A stretch of DNA of 64,000 nucleotides from Euclidia mi (Eukaryota > Arthropoda > Insecta > Lepidoptera > Erebidae), in the NCBI GenBank assembly GCA_944739405.2, contig OX123182.2, positions 36,953,598-37,017,597 on the forward strand, written 5' to 3'. Made by a program: the position numbers and the translations under genes. The stretch's first letter is position 1; each line of letters opens with the position of its first letter. Positions 32,130-42,650 of the stretch are shown piece by piece. The notes below the pieces were generated by a model. The model was not told the origin of the DNA, did not search any database, and saw only the letters and a list, made by a program, of their open reading frames with translations.

Positions 32130-33062
32130 TCATGCATGATTTGCTGGCGCCAGTTGCTTCAGTTGTTCTTCGCTTTTGACAAAAATGGTTTCGCTATCGG
32201 GATCCTTCTTGAGCATAACTTTCCCATTCGACGTCCAGCAAAAATTGAATTGGTGCTGCTTGGCATAGTTTCTGGCGTGGTAAAAAAGCTTCTTGGCATG
32301 TACTGATAGAAGTTCAGCGATGTAAATAGGAGTTTCCTGTGCAGATTTTATGTTTAGATATGTTGATTTTATTTTATCGCTAGGATTATGTTTGTTGTAG
32401 TCTCTAACAGCAGCTATAAATTTCGCTTTGGTCAGTGTGTTCGAGAACTCTACGGTGATACCCGATGTTAAATATTCCTTTTTTGAGGGTTGTCTTGTGA
32501 TATCACGGATACTACCAGGTTCTGTATTCAGGTTGAGGTGTTGAGAAAGGTGTGTTATGGCATCGTACAGCATAACTTTGGTCTCGTTTTGCCTCTTAGG
32601 TACATTGCGCAGTTCAATAGACGTTTTGACGAGATTGCGGTCGATAGCTTCAATCCTGCTCTCAATTGTAGTTAACTAAATTGTCACGGAGCCACGTTCT
32701 CTTTCTAGTTTTGTGATATTGTTTTCAAGCGACTGCAGTTGATCGGAGATAGATGTCATGGCTTTTTCGAGATCAGTATTGGTGACCTTAATTACGGTGA
32801 AGTGGTTTTTAATTTCCTTTATATGGTTTTCTAGTTTGTCTAATCGAGAGTTTTGGGTACGCATCATATCATTAATCATTTTCTGAATGTCCTGCTTGAA
32901 GGTCTCAAGGTCATCACGCATAACTTCATCCGAGACACATCTGCGTTTGGCTCTCTGGGTGATGTTTCCAACTATGTCTTCATCTGCAGTTAACATCCGG
33001 ATATCAGATTCAGAACGCGATGAGGGTTGGCTTGGTGAAGTTTTAGGCGGTGTCTTAAACAT
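32130..33062 (-). pseudogene. CR1-group ORF1: coiled coil plus FP-type RNA-binding domain, one in-frame stop
   Basis: From ATG 33062 the frame runs about 310 codons with one TAG at 32676-32678. The N-terminus is basic/polar (FKTPPKTSPSQPSSRSESD). A heptad-rich coiled coil follows at about residues 50-125 (LDKLENHIKEIKNH ... LQSLENNITKLERE). After the stop come an SIELRNVPK motif and a C-terminal half (residues about 165-310) with YNKHNPSDKIKSTYLNI, HAKKLFYHARNYAKQH and WTSNGKVMLKK. These resemble the FP25K-like C-terminal domain present in ORF1 of several insect non-LTR elements. The protein would trimerise or multimerise and coat the element RNA. The stop separates the two domains. Confidence 0.85.
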
Positions 33063-33256
33063 GATAAAACTGTTAGTCGTAAGGCAAGCCGCAAATCGCT
33101 ACCGCCTATGTATTGTGGCAGCTGATAACAGTGACGTAGACGCGGCGTAGTGCGTACGCGCGACCGCCTTCGCTCGTCCTGGCTGTTGCTGTCTCGTTTC
33201 CTCCAGTGCTCCACGCGCTGTTGTACTTTATGCGCGCCTAGTACTAACTGGCATAT

Positions 33257-33263
33257 CACATAA
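33257..33263 (+). repeat. Target-site duplication of the CR1-group element, right
   Basis: This is the second exact CACATAA, adjacent to the 5' end of the minus-strand element. Confidence 0.8.
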
Positions 33264-34685
33264 GTATTAATTTTCGAAATAATTAAATTATTTAATGAAA
33301 AAAATTACAGATTGCACGTCTAAACGCTTTCGCCACGGTAATAATATCTAACAGTATTGTAACTCCATACAAACGCACGAAACTCGAGTTATACCTACGC
33401 GCCTCGAGCAAAGTACCCACTATAGTACCCAACAGCCGCGATCGTGCCGCGGTGACGAACGGACGGTGACGGTTTTTGTAGCAGTGTTCTTTATTTAAAT
33501 TATAATTATAGCGACGCGTTGTAGACTAATGTCGTGCTGTTTGAATTCTTCGTTAAGTCACATAAAGATAAGATTTTTCAAAATCAAAATGTACCAATTG
33601 TAGTATTAATGTATACTAGCAGAACAATTTTATCTGCGTTAGGGACAATGTATTACATATTTCATTGAAGTCTATGATTAGTAGTACCCAAGGGGTAATT
33701 TTCAAAATGGAAGTGAATATGAATCTGCTTTGTGAAGGTTACTGCTTAGTCTACTACAATATAAAACAGTAGACAGTGCAACCAATAGGTCATTTCCTAG
33801 GGTGCTTACATACTTACATGATTTTTATTTGTTTGAATAAAAAAAAAGTCATATTTACAATCACAAAACTAAAAAAAACTTCGAGTAGGTAGATGTAGTT
33901 AAAATAGTTGAGGCGAGCAGCCCTATCGCTGTGTTGTGCCCGGCGCGTCTGTAGGCATATAACTCGGGACGACGCGCGACGGCTGAGTTACAATACTGTT
34001 ACATTATATTACCGTGCTTTCGCGGTCCGAGGGGAAGGGGATCAAGGAGGTTAGATCTTTAAAAATAAGTGTGCGATTTATAGCCATTCATATACACATT
34101 CAAAGTTTTTAATAAATTCGAGTTACAAACAGTCGGATAAAAAGCCGCGATTCGGTCTAACAATTCATATTAAGAATGGCAATCTACACTGATAAATTAG
34201 TCATGCCTTTTCAAGTTAAGCGTTCACATTCAAAACGAATGTCAATAGCAAACGTCTGATACTCTAATTCAGTGTATAAATTGCTGCTCTAGTCGATATT
34301 TAATCCCAGCTCGGCAATTCAATGAAGTTTAATAATTACAATTTGAAAATGATTCAACCACATTGATTTACGGTGCTAGACACGTAGACGAGTGTCATAT
34401 ATTATTCAAACCGTTCAGTATGCTGATCTCCTAACCCTCAGTCCTGTTTGCGAGGGTCCCACAACTTAAGGGCCTTGAATCAATATTTGTTTATGCCCTC
34501 TTCGTTTTCTAAATCTGACCTTTCGGGAAAGTTTCGATGCCCATAGATTACTAATTTATGATAAAACCTACGTCTCTAGAGCCAACAACGTTACAACGTT
34601 TAGAATATCTTTCAACAGCGGCGTGAACCTCGTAGATATTGAAATCTCAATTGATTGAAGTGGTTGTCTTTATGTATTCAAATTG
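33264..34685. other. Stretch without recognised features
   Basis: There is no coding frame. A moderately GC-rich island lies at 33900-34040 (GGCGCGTCTGTAGG, CGACGCGCGACGG) whose nature I cannot name. Confidence 0.4.
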
Positions 34686-34696
34686 AAATTTAATAA

Positions 34697-34935
34697 CATA
34701 ACATAACATCACGCCTTTATCCCCGAAGGGGTAGGCAGAGGTGTATTACACACCCACACTTCGCCAGTTACGTTTCGGTCCCAATGTAATAAGGGGCGGG
34801 CCTATTGCCATCTACGGGGCACATTGTTTAGCGAGTGATAATTAATATTGTTAATGCACACATAACTTCGAAAAGTCAGAGGTGTGTGCCCGGGGTACCT
34901 GGGGATCGAACCCGAGACCATCGTGTCGGCAGTCC
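34697..34935 (-). repeat. SINE (family Q), 5'-truncated, with 11-bp target duplication
   Basis: On the minus strand the B box GGGTTCGATCCCC is followed by the body, GACTTTTCGAAGTTATG, and the end CCCCTTCGGGGATAAAGG. The A box is missing. AAATTTAATAA flanks it at 34686-34696 and 34936-34946, showing it inserted in truncated form. Confidence 0.87.
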
Positions 34936-34946
34936 AAATTTAATAA

Positions 34947-35630
34947 TCCTATCAAAACAACAAGTCCTTTCCTTCAATAGAATAGATGTCTGTCTCGCTA
35001 CGATTTCGATTGTATTAAACTCTCAATATAGTCACAAAGGTTTAACTAGAATGTTCGTTTTTCGTTCAAAGCTATCGAAATAATTAAATCAACAAAAAAG
35101 GTAAATATTCGAGACGGATATCGTGAAAAAGCAACAAGAGGGACGGTTTTGTTTACCTGTTGAGCTCGTGAGGTGTACGTTTAAGTGTCGTGTGTGTTCG
35201 TCCGGAGCGAATACCTGTACGGAACGTGGCTGTAACGAAATTGGACGCTCGTATCAATGATGTGGAAAATAACCATTTAAGCGAATACCATTTTGTAGCC
35301 GACCTACTGTGAACTCATATTTTAATTAAGCTACTTTGTTCGGCAACCAATATTTAGTATTGGGTGGTTTAATAATTATTCATTTGTGAAATTTTGTTTA
35401 CATTTACCTACACATGTTTGAAACTACAATATAACATACATGTAGAAGCTTAGCATCTGCTCATACCAAGAGCACATCGGAAAATAAGAAAAAGACAGAA
35501 GTGTGTGTGTGTAAGTACAAATGCAGTATTGCCTCACTATCATAGAGTGATTTGAAGGCCCAACAAGACCTAAAAGAGCTTGGGCGCACGACCAATAAAT
35601 AACATATTGTTCTATATAAACAAAGGCGCT
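34947..35630. other. Stretch without recognised features
   Basis: No frame or repeat family was identified. Confidence 0.45.
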
Positions 35631-35639
35631 AAATTTTCT

Positions 35640-35940
35640 TTTTTATAGTAATAGGCGGCAAACGAGCAGACGGATCGCCTGATGGTAAGCATTTACCGCC
35701 GCCCATGGACACAAGTAATACCACAGGAGTCACAAGTGCATTGCCGCCCCTTGGGGTTGGGAAAAGAGAAAGGTTGAGGAGTGGGATGAGGGAGACGGAA
35801 TAGAGGATAGGGCCTCCGGCACTCTCACATACCGAACAAAACGCAACAGTTTAAGTACTGTTACTTTACGTCGATTTTCTGTGAGAGTGTAGTACTTCCC
35901 CGGTCGAGCCGGCCCATTCATGCTGAAATCAGCAAGGCTC
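35640..35940 (+). repeat. Dispersed 'GGCAAACGAGCAGACGG' repeat, copy 1
   Basis: Landmarks are GGCAAACGAGCAGACGGATC, TCACAAGTGCATTGCCG, GGGCCTCCGGCACTCTCACA and ACGTCGATTTTCTGTGAGAG, in the same order as in the copy at 44088-44345. It is non-coding. The 63-codon minus-strand frame inside is a shadow. I recognise it as a repeat common in Lepidoptera; its class is uncertain (perhaps a non-autonomous Helitron). Confidence 0.7.
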
Positions 35941-35949
35941 TACTACCTA

Positions 35950-36827
35950 TAAACGAAGTACGGTTAGCGCTTAGTTGTCAGCGATTGCCAATTCTAGGGA
36001 AAGAGAATGGATCAAAGCTTCCTTAATATGTCAACTCAAACAACCTTCACTTTCTTGTTCTCTCTCTTCGTTCCTTCAGAAAACAGGGGATAATGGACGA
36101 ATATTTCTAATTACGCCTCTAATTCTTGACAGAAATACCTTATATGATTTTTACTCGTACCGAGTTCCGAACCTGAGACTTCATGACTAGCAGCCGCTTC
36201 CATTACCAAGAAATCACGAAAGCAGTCAAATTTAAATTTTGTCATAATTCATACTCACATCAAAATATGTTTTTTATCGCACTCGGACGGTAACTGGCAA
36301 TATAGTCCAAACAGATACAGAATTTATGATATCGGCTCGTCTAATATGTAAATGCAGGACGGTGTTATCTCGCAAATCGCCGCCATATTAGTTAAGAGCG
36401 CGCAAGCTGTCGTCTTTCGACAGTCCACCATTACCTCCCGCTGTTTCTATAACATCTGACACTTGTGACCTTATTTTATTATATAATGTAGCCTGTTATT
36501 ACATCAAATAGGTGCTCAGCGCCAGCGGTGCCGGTGATTTATAGTCTCGATGCCAACATACCACAATAAACTCACTTTTTGTTTACCCACAAAATATTCT
36601 CAAGTTTTATCGAGCGAACAAAAACTTTTCTTAACTTAGCTATTTTATTTTTGAGCATGTCTTATCGTATTACCAGTGAAAAGGTCTTGTTCTTGTATGG
36701 CTTTTGTATTTATTCTAAGTATTTGTTTATTTATTTGGCCTGCCACAGTTGTTATAGGCATGGCAAGCAAATATTTATTTTTGATGTGGCCATTTAAGCT
36801 ATTTTAAAACATAACGGTAATGTGAAA
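35950..36827. other. Stretch without recognised features
   Basis: Two frames of about 70 codons (35975-36190, 36579-36797) have no family resemblance. Confidence 0.4.
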
Positions 36828-36835
36828 GTTCCAAA

Positions 36836-37113
36836 ACACATAACTCCACGCCTTTTATCCCCGAAGGGGTAGCCAGAGGTGAATCACACACCCACTTTTC
36901 GCCAGTTATGTTTCGGTCCCAATGTAACAGGGGACGAGCCTATCGCCATCTACCGGGCACATTATTAAGCGAGCGATAATTAACATTTTAATACACACAT
37001 CACTTCGAAAAGTCAGAGGCACCTGGGAGGTACCACAGCCCGGGGTACCTTGGGATCGAACCCGAGACCATCGTCTCGGCAGTCCGTTACGTACACCACT
37101 GGGCTATCGCCGC
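36836..37113 (-). repeat. SINE (family Q), full length
   Basis: On the minus strand the head GCGGCGATAGCCCAGTGGTG (A box), B box GGGTTCGATCCC, body and end CCCCTTCGGGGATAAAAGG are complete. GTTCCAAA at 36828-36835 and 37114-37121 is the probable target duplication. Confidence 0.9.
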
Positions 37114-37121
37114 GTTCCAAA

Positions 37122-37880
37122 TAAAACGCAATAGTACCATAAAAATCAATCGTGTTCACCGCGCATGCTTTGTTTTTCTCTAAGCTCTGTAATTCGTCCC
37201 TGGAGTATTTTGGTTTCAGAGAGGTTCATTCATCTTCACGTATGAAGCCAACAATAGAGAGGATTGTTTACAACGCAACGGACTAAAAGCTGGAGGCTTT
37301 AAATTGAAGTAGGATTATAATTCATCTGGTATCTCGGCCGATTATCCGGCTTCAAAACCACTGGTGGCGTTAAACACTGGCTCGGAGATCGGCTTTTGAA
37401 GCCAATAGAGGCGAGTACCTTACGCTGTGCTTATTCCGCTGACGTGAACACTTTTAAACGAGCACACGAAAAATAGCCGTTTTCTAGATTAATTTAAGTC
37501 GGAGCTTGCTCTTAGGACCGTTTGTTGAACAAGATTCTTATTTTCAGATTACGGGATTTACTAATCTTGTAATCTAAGGTATTTGTCTCAAAAAAGCTTC
37601 GTAAGAAATGAATATAAAATTAATTCAGAAGGATTTTCTGAATTTAAAGTATCCCGTTCTACTGCAGTATTAGAATGAAGTAGTGAATGCCTTGAATAAA
37701 AACGTACTGTTATCCTCTAAGCTCGAATCTCATCGTTTCTGTCGCGTCGTGACGCATGCGAATATGTTTGTATGTTGAGTATGTTTGCGCGTATCGCGTC
37801 AAGTAGAATTAATCTGACTTGGTGTCTGAATTGAAACTAGATCAGCAATAAAGCAAATGCAAGGTATTTAGGCCTTCTTC
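37122..37880. other. Stretch without recognised features
   Basis: No coding frame or repeat family was identified. Confidence 0.45.
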
Positions 37881-37888
37881 AACGATAA

Positions 37889-38000
37889 TTATCTAGATAG
37901 TTTTGACGAATTTAACCTTTGAACTATATGTGTAGGCTAGAGATAATTCTGTCCCTGTCGTGTAGTGAGGTGATTTTCTAAAGACAAACTATCTAGATAA
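37889..38000. mobile_element. 112-bp MITE-like inverted-repeat element
   Basis: TTATCTAGATAGTTTTG (37889-37905) and CAAACTATCTAGATAA (37985-38000) are inverted, differing by one T. They enclose about 80 bp. The small size and non-coding interior fit a MITE or degenerate foldback; no target duplication is evident. Confidence 0.5.
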
Positions 38001-38467
38001 GGAAAGGTCAGGTAGAATAAAACAAGGCTCTACAGTACATGTTAATGATTTAATGAAATGTATATAAGCGACGGAAAGGTAAAGTGGCACTTTGTTTAGT
38101 TTCAGTCTACACGGCAAAGTTAGAACGTTTATTTCGATCGGGTATATCGAAATACTCACTACATATTATTCGAGACACGAGTTTTAAGCACTGCTGAATA
38201 ATTTGAAATGTTTTGTTAAAACTTATTAATGTAAAATCTATTTAAGCTGTCGAGGGAATACATTCAATCTTCTTTTACAATCGTAAATATTTTATATAAG
38301 TTCACACAGTCAAACTCGATTTTGTGAATTGAGTATTAAGTTTTTCCAATATTACAGAAATCTTATTTATTCATTGTAAAGGGAGAGTACCAAATCGAAC
38401 ATTGCAATATTTACCTGCGATTTCGGGGAAAACTATTTTCTGTGATGGTGATGATATCATTGATTAC

Positions 38468-38733
38468 ATACATAGTCTCACGCCTATATCCCCGAAGAGG
38501 TAGGCAGAGTTATATTGCTACACCCACTTTTGCCAGATTTATTTTAGTCCCACGTAATAGGAGGCGAGCCTATTGCCGTACCGGGCACATTACCAGACTC
38601 CGTGCTGCTACTAAGAATGTCCTAACGGAAAACCCAATAACACTTGGACCGACTCGGGGATCGAACCCAAGACCTCCCAATCCCAGGCGCACATTTATGC
38701 CGCGAGACCAACGAGGCAGTCATAGGTCGCAAT
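38468..38733 (-). repeat. SINE (family P)
   Basis: On the minus strand the head ACTGCCTCGTTGGTCTCGCG, B-box region TGGGTTCGATCCCCGAGTC and the body GGGTTTTCCG follow in order. AGCAGCACGGAGTCTGG, GTACGGCAATAGGCTCGCC and the end CTCTTCGGGGATATAGGCG complete it. It is related to 53027-53277 and 54103-54345. Confidence 0.85.
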
Positions 38734-38739
38734 AATATA

Positions 38740-39975
38740 CTTACTTATTTTTATGTTCAATATTCTAGCACTATCCCAATAATAATTCAGCGTATCGGTG
38801 TCCAGTGTTACAAGTTCATTATTTTGCTGGATCTTATAGATAACATTGTAGATAATTATGTTTTGCCGATTCCTTGCTTCTAACGTATCAATTACTGCAG
38901 CTTTGAATCAAGATTGAGATACACAGACAATTTTTCAGTGTAAGGGAGCCACACCTTAATACGCTTTATATTGTAATATTTTGATATTTAGATAGTTATA
39001 CCTACTGCAGGACAAAGTTATAATATAAATTCGATTGATTACTTTGTGTGCGTGTCTAAATGATTTCCTTTACAAACAGTTACAATTTTTTTTCAATAAA
39101 AGTTAGTAATAAAATTGTTTTATGTTTAGAAGAATAGTAATCTTCCCGTCTAATTTAAAATGAAGTATTTATACATGCCAAAATAAATTAATTCACTTGC
39201 CGTGTTTTCTCTTAAAATGCTTCAGTTTTGACAAGCATCGAAATTAATGACCCGCGTACTTGGGCAAGGGCTTGGGCTTTTACAAGTTTGTAAATTTCCA
39301 TATACCGTGTGATTATAAGTTTTAACATTAGTGATTTCTTACATACAATCGAAAGAGAATGCAGTCAACTGATTTAATGTTCTCAAAATTCATTTGGATT
39401 AAACTTATCCAAATATCGCTTAGAGACATCTGTCTAGACGAAAACTTTCTTCTAAATAGCTAAATTAAGTATCGAAATTGTAAAAGTACCAGACACAGAC
39501 ATTTACGACTAATGTTTGCTCCTCACACTCGCTAAGTGTGTGTGACAGCGACTGCGAGTGTGTAGAGAGCTTACACGGCTCGATTCGTGTGCTTACTTCG
39601 CCTTGTCACCACTCGTATTCTTGTCGTTATTTTGGGCAAAGATAAAAGTAAGTAGCTAGTGACGAGTGCAAGGGACTTTTCACATGCTCGTGTGATACAG
39701 CTTTTTATTCAAACATGTTAGTGTACAAAAATCCATCTAAATAGGTAATTTGTAAAATGAGCCAGATTTTTTAGAGCCTACAAAGTTGAAAGGAAGTTTA
39801 AAGACGTTTACGTAAGTAACTTAGTCTTCCCATGTGTGATCCACATCATTCAAGCATCAAGCTTAAAAATTCAATCATATTTGGAGTGAGGCGGGCAGAA
39901 GCGGTGTAGGGTCAGAAAAACATGCAGTAGATTCCGCTTAATCGCTCCGTTTATGACACTTGTTATTGGAGTTCG
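38740..39975. other. AT-rich stretch, nothing recognised
   Basis: Ordinary composition with no frame or repeat match. Confidence 0.45.
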
Positions 39976-40009
39976 CTTCCTGCATCGTTTTCGCTGTGTT
40001 TGCACGCTA

Positions 40010-40995
40010 ACGTTCTGGCCACGGATAATTCGCTCTAGCGAAAATTCACGCGACGGGACCGGCGACGCGACTTGCGACTGAATCAAATGTATAGAAATGT
40101 TCTAAGCATGCCACGCGCAGCGGTGACCAGCGACGCGACCGGCGAATAGCACCGAGCGGTACAGCGGCGTGTCGCGCGACACGTCGCGCGACCAAAACAA
40201 ATGTATGAATTAGTACAGCGCACGCCACGGCGTCGAGCGGTAGTCGCGGCGACTAGCACCGGAGCTGAGTCAGTATAAAATTTTTAGTTTATTTCTCCGC
40301 GAGCATTATATTATTCTTAGAATTTTTAGTTAGGCTAGCTATTTGGAACGTCTACATGTTATCTATATCTACATACATGTTCACAGTATAAATAAAGTTG
40401 AAGTATCTGTCTGTAATTCAAAATACCTAAGTAAGTTTTTAGAAGTGCATATACCTAGTTAGTTAGATCACACTTACCTACATAAGCTTTTCCGTATTTT
40501 AACTCAAAACTCGAGTTACAATACCTACAAGCGTCGGCTCAGTACGCATTCAGTAGGTACCTACAGAATGTATACCGAAGCGCCTTGAGTTTGGTATGCA
40601 GTAGGTTAGGTGGGTACCGAGCCTGACGTTCGTAGGTACCTATAAATCGCGTTCCGAACGTTTGTATAAAGATAAAATATTGTACCTATAGATTTCAATA
40701 CCGTGGTTAGGTACACAATATCAAGTCTGCCTCTGTGATCTTGCGGTAGTGCAAGCGGATCATGAGGTCTCGGGTTCGATTGCCGGGTTGAAACAAATGT
40801 GATATTGCCACCAAAGTCCGTACAATGTCGAGCTAAATTTCATAAAAAGATCTCAGCTAATGTCGTCTCGCTCTTGGTCTACACTGGTCGCGACGGCGAA
40901 CGCGTGTGCCCGTGGCATGTTTTTCGCGTCGCGCGAATTGTCGCGTCGCCGGTCGTGTCGCAGGTCGCGTCGCCGGTCCCCGTGGCCAAGCCGTA
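40010..40995. mobile_element. Candidate foldback element with CG-rich inverted arms
   Basis: The left arm (40010-40250) contains GGACCGGCGACGCGACTTGC, GCATGCCACGCGC and palindromic GTCGCGCGAC. The right arm (40880-40995) has the complement in order: GGTCGCGTCGCCGGTCC, and CGTGGCATGTTTTTCGCG. The interior is AT-rich and carries a SINE head at 40733. Coding frames over the arms are composition effects. Ends and target duplication are not resolved. Confidence 0.4.
40733..40800 (+). repeat. tRNA-like SINE head
   Basis: GCCTCTGTGATCTTGCGGTA is followed by the B box CTCGGGTTCGATTGCCGGG. The acceptor ends do not pair, so this is a SINE fragment rather than a tRNA gene. Confidence 0.6.
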
Positions 40996-41070
40996 AGGTT
41001 CACTATTCACAATTATTATAAGATATACTCAGATCCGCCCCGTAACAGCAGCCAGGCAAATTAAGTATTT

Positions 41071-42153
41071 CGACCTATCCGCAGAATAGAGTTCCATGTG
41101 ACCATAGACCAAAATTGCGTTAAATAGCTAAATGGAATAAGGAATACAAACTCTACAAAAATGTGTTTTTAGAATATTCGTATCTTATTTACTTTCCGAG
41201 ATATAGAATCAAATAACGTTTCATCTGATATTTGATATCTGAGACTAGATCTAAGAGGTCAGTATGGTGAGATGGAATTATGACCCATGACAGGAAAGGT
41301 AATAACTAATTAACACCTGACCTGAAAAATGGCGGACTTTGTGAGTTAATAGCAGCAGGATTAATATTCCAATTTATGTTTGAAGTTTATAGATATATAT
41401 ATGAAACCGTATATATACGGAATCTGGATCTAACGAGTATTCACCCAACAGCTTGATAGTTTTAGCGCCTTATGACAGATTAGTTAAGAATATTGTGTAC
41501 AAAGAAGTTTTGTAGGCCCTATTTTTTTACAAACGCTAAACAAAAGCAAAGCCGCAAAAAATATACCTAATTAATAATAATACTTCTTAACGCGAGCGAA
41601 GCCGCGGGCAAAAGCTAGTAAGTAAATATAATTACTCTGCCATACAACGTGTCTAGTTAGTAAAATTATAATTACTCATGAATGCAAGAACGCATTGCTG
41701 GCTCTAATCTTTGCCACCTAAGGTTGTATCAACTATTTTAAGACATTTTAATAAAAACAATGCCATTGCATCTAATTTTATATTTTATATTATTCACAAA
41801 GAACTCTTAAAGGATGAACAATTCCAACAAAAATCAACGTTTGTTAACATAGAACGTCTTTTAAATCGAACGTTTCCGCAAAACAACGCCCGATGTTTAC
41901 CACGAACCCTCGCTCTTCCGCCATAAAACGTCTTACGTTGATATGTAACTCACTATCTCGTTCAATTAAAGGACTAGAAATATACACTTTAGGGCATTTA
42001 ATTAGGCTGGGCTTTTATAATACATTCCAAAAAATCTTAATTTTAAGTCTCTCGTTATAAGAGTTATAAGTAGTTACACAAGTCAAGAACTTCTACAGCC
42101 TCTACTGAAAATTGCGATCCATGCAGATCGGACTTTGTTCTGCGGAAGATTCG
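41071..42153. mobile_element. 1083-bp TIR element, non-coding
   Basis: The termini CGACCTATCCGCAGAA and the complement of TTCTGCGGAAGATTCG form imperfect inverted repeats. Flanks ATTT (41067-41070) and ATTT (42154-42157) correspond to one ATTT in repeat Z copy 1 (CATTTATTGC near 349). No transposase is present. A Helitron 3' end lies inside, so a second element is nested in it. The superfamily is not assigned. Confidence 0.68.
41591..41618 (+). mobile_element. Helitron 3' end
   Basis: CGCGAGCGAAGCCGCGGGC, then CTAG (41615-41618) followed by T, is the same terminal structure as the Helitron at 13470-14905. Its 5' TC end was not located with confidence; it probably lies within the preceding few hundred bases. 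Confidence 0.6.
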
Positions 42154-42650
42154 ATTTATTGCTAAGTTTTATGTTCGCTTCCATTATGAATGTCTAACTC
42201 AAGAGATTAAAAGATTTTCTTTGATTTTTCTTTTATGTTCTTAGGCTTCCAGCGGTTTTTCGTTGAGTTATGACATACATTTGGAATTTTAAGGTCGTAT
42301 AAGGAAAATTGAGAAACCCAGTGATATTGAATTACATTTAAAGAATCTGAATTTCAATGAGGTTAATTTAAATGGTTATTATTATTTTAACATTACGGAT
42401 TAGACAATATGAGATGTATGATGATGTGTAGGCATTTAACATGGATTTTCCATTAATTAAGTGAACACGACCGTATGGCCGTATACGTGTATTACGTACC
42501 TACATGAAAAAGTCGGCTATCAGATATTTCAAGTACGTTATACACGCATTTGAAAACAATCTAACTTGCCAGTAGCCACTGAGGCACAAAAGATATCGTC
42601 TAATAATTCAGAATTCAGAAGTCATAACGTATCTAATAATACTGCTACTA

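Larger units (their letters stand above)
28264..33256 (-). mobile_element. Full-length CR1-group non-LTR retrotransposon (4993 bp)
   Basis: The element lies on the minus strand with both ORFs present. The 5' UTR (33256-33063) is GC-rich. ORF1 is 33062-32130, followed by a 385-bp inter-ORF spacer, ORF2 (31744-28814), and a 550-bp 3' UTR. The UTR contains a TG-rich tract with a very GC-rich core (28621-28760), the polyadenylation signal AATAAA near 28281, and a TTA-repeat tail. A perfect 7-bp duplication CACATAA flanks it. Each ORF carries a single in-frame stop and the frames are otherwise open, so it is a young insertion that has just lost function or whose stops are polymorphic. Confidence 0.9.
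41030..42650 (+). repeat. Repeat Z, copy 2 (interrupted at 41071-42153)
   Basis: The head (41030-41070, ACTCAGATCC ... TTAAGTATTT) and body (42154-42650) match copy 1. This copy lacks the RTE insertion. Its CCAGTAGCCACT at about 42570 runs on uninterrupted and is the empty site for the RTE at 807-3060. Confidence 0.75.

Noticed and set aside
32887..33259. Frames over the 5' UTR of the CR1-group element
   Set aside because: These are a plus-strand shadow of ORF1 and a GC-rich UTR frame; neither resembles a known protein.
40733..40800. Candidate tRNA gene with A and B boxes
   Set aside because: There is no acceptor stem and no proper anticodon arm, so it is treated as a SINE head.
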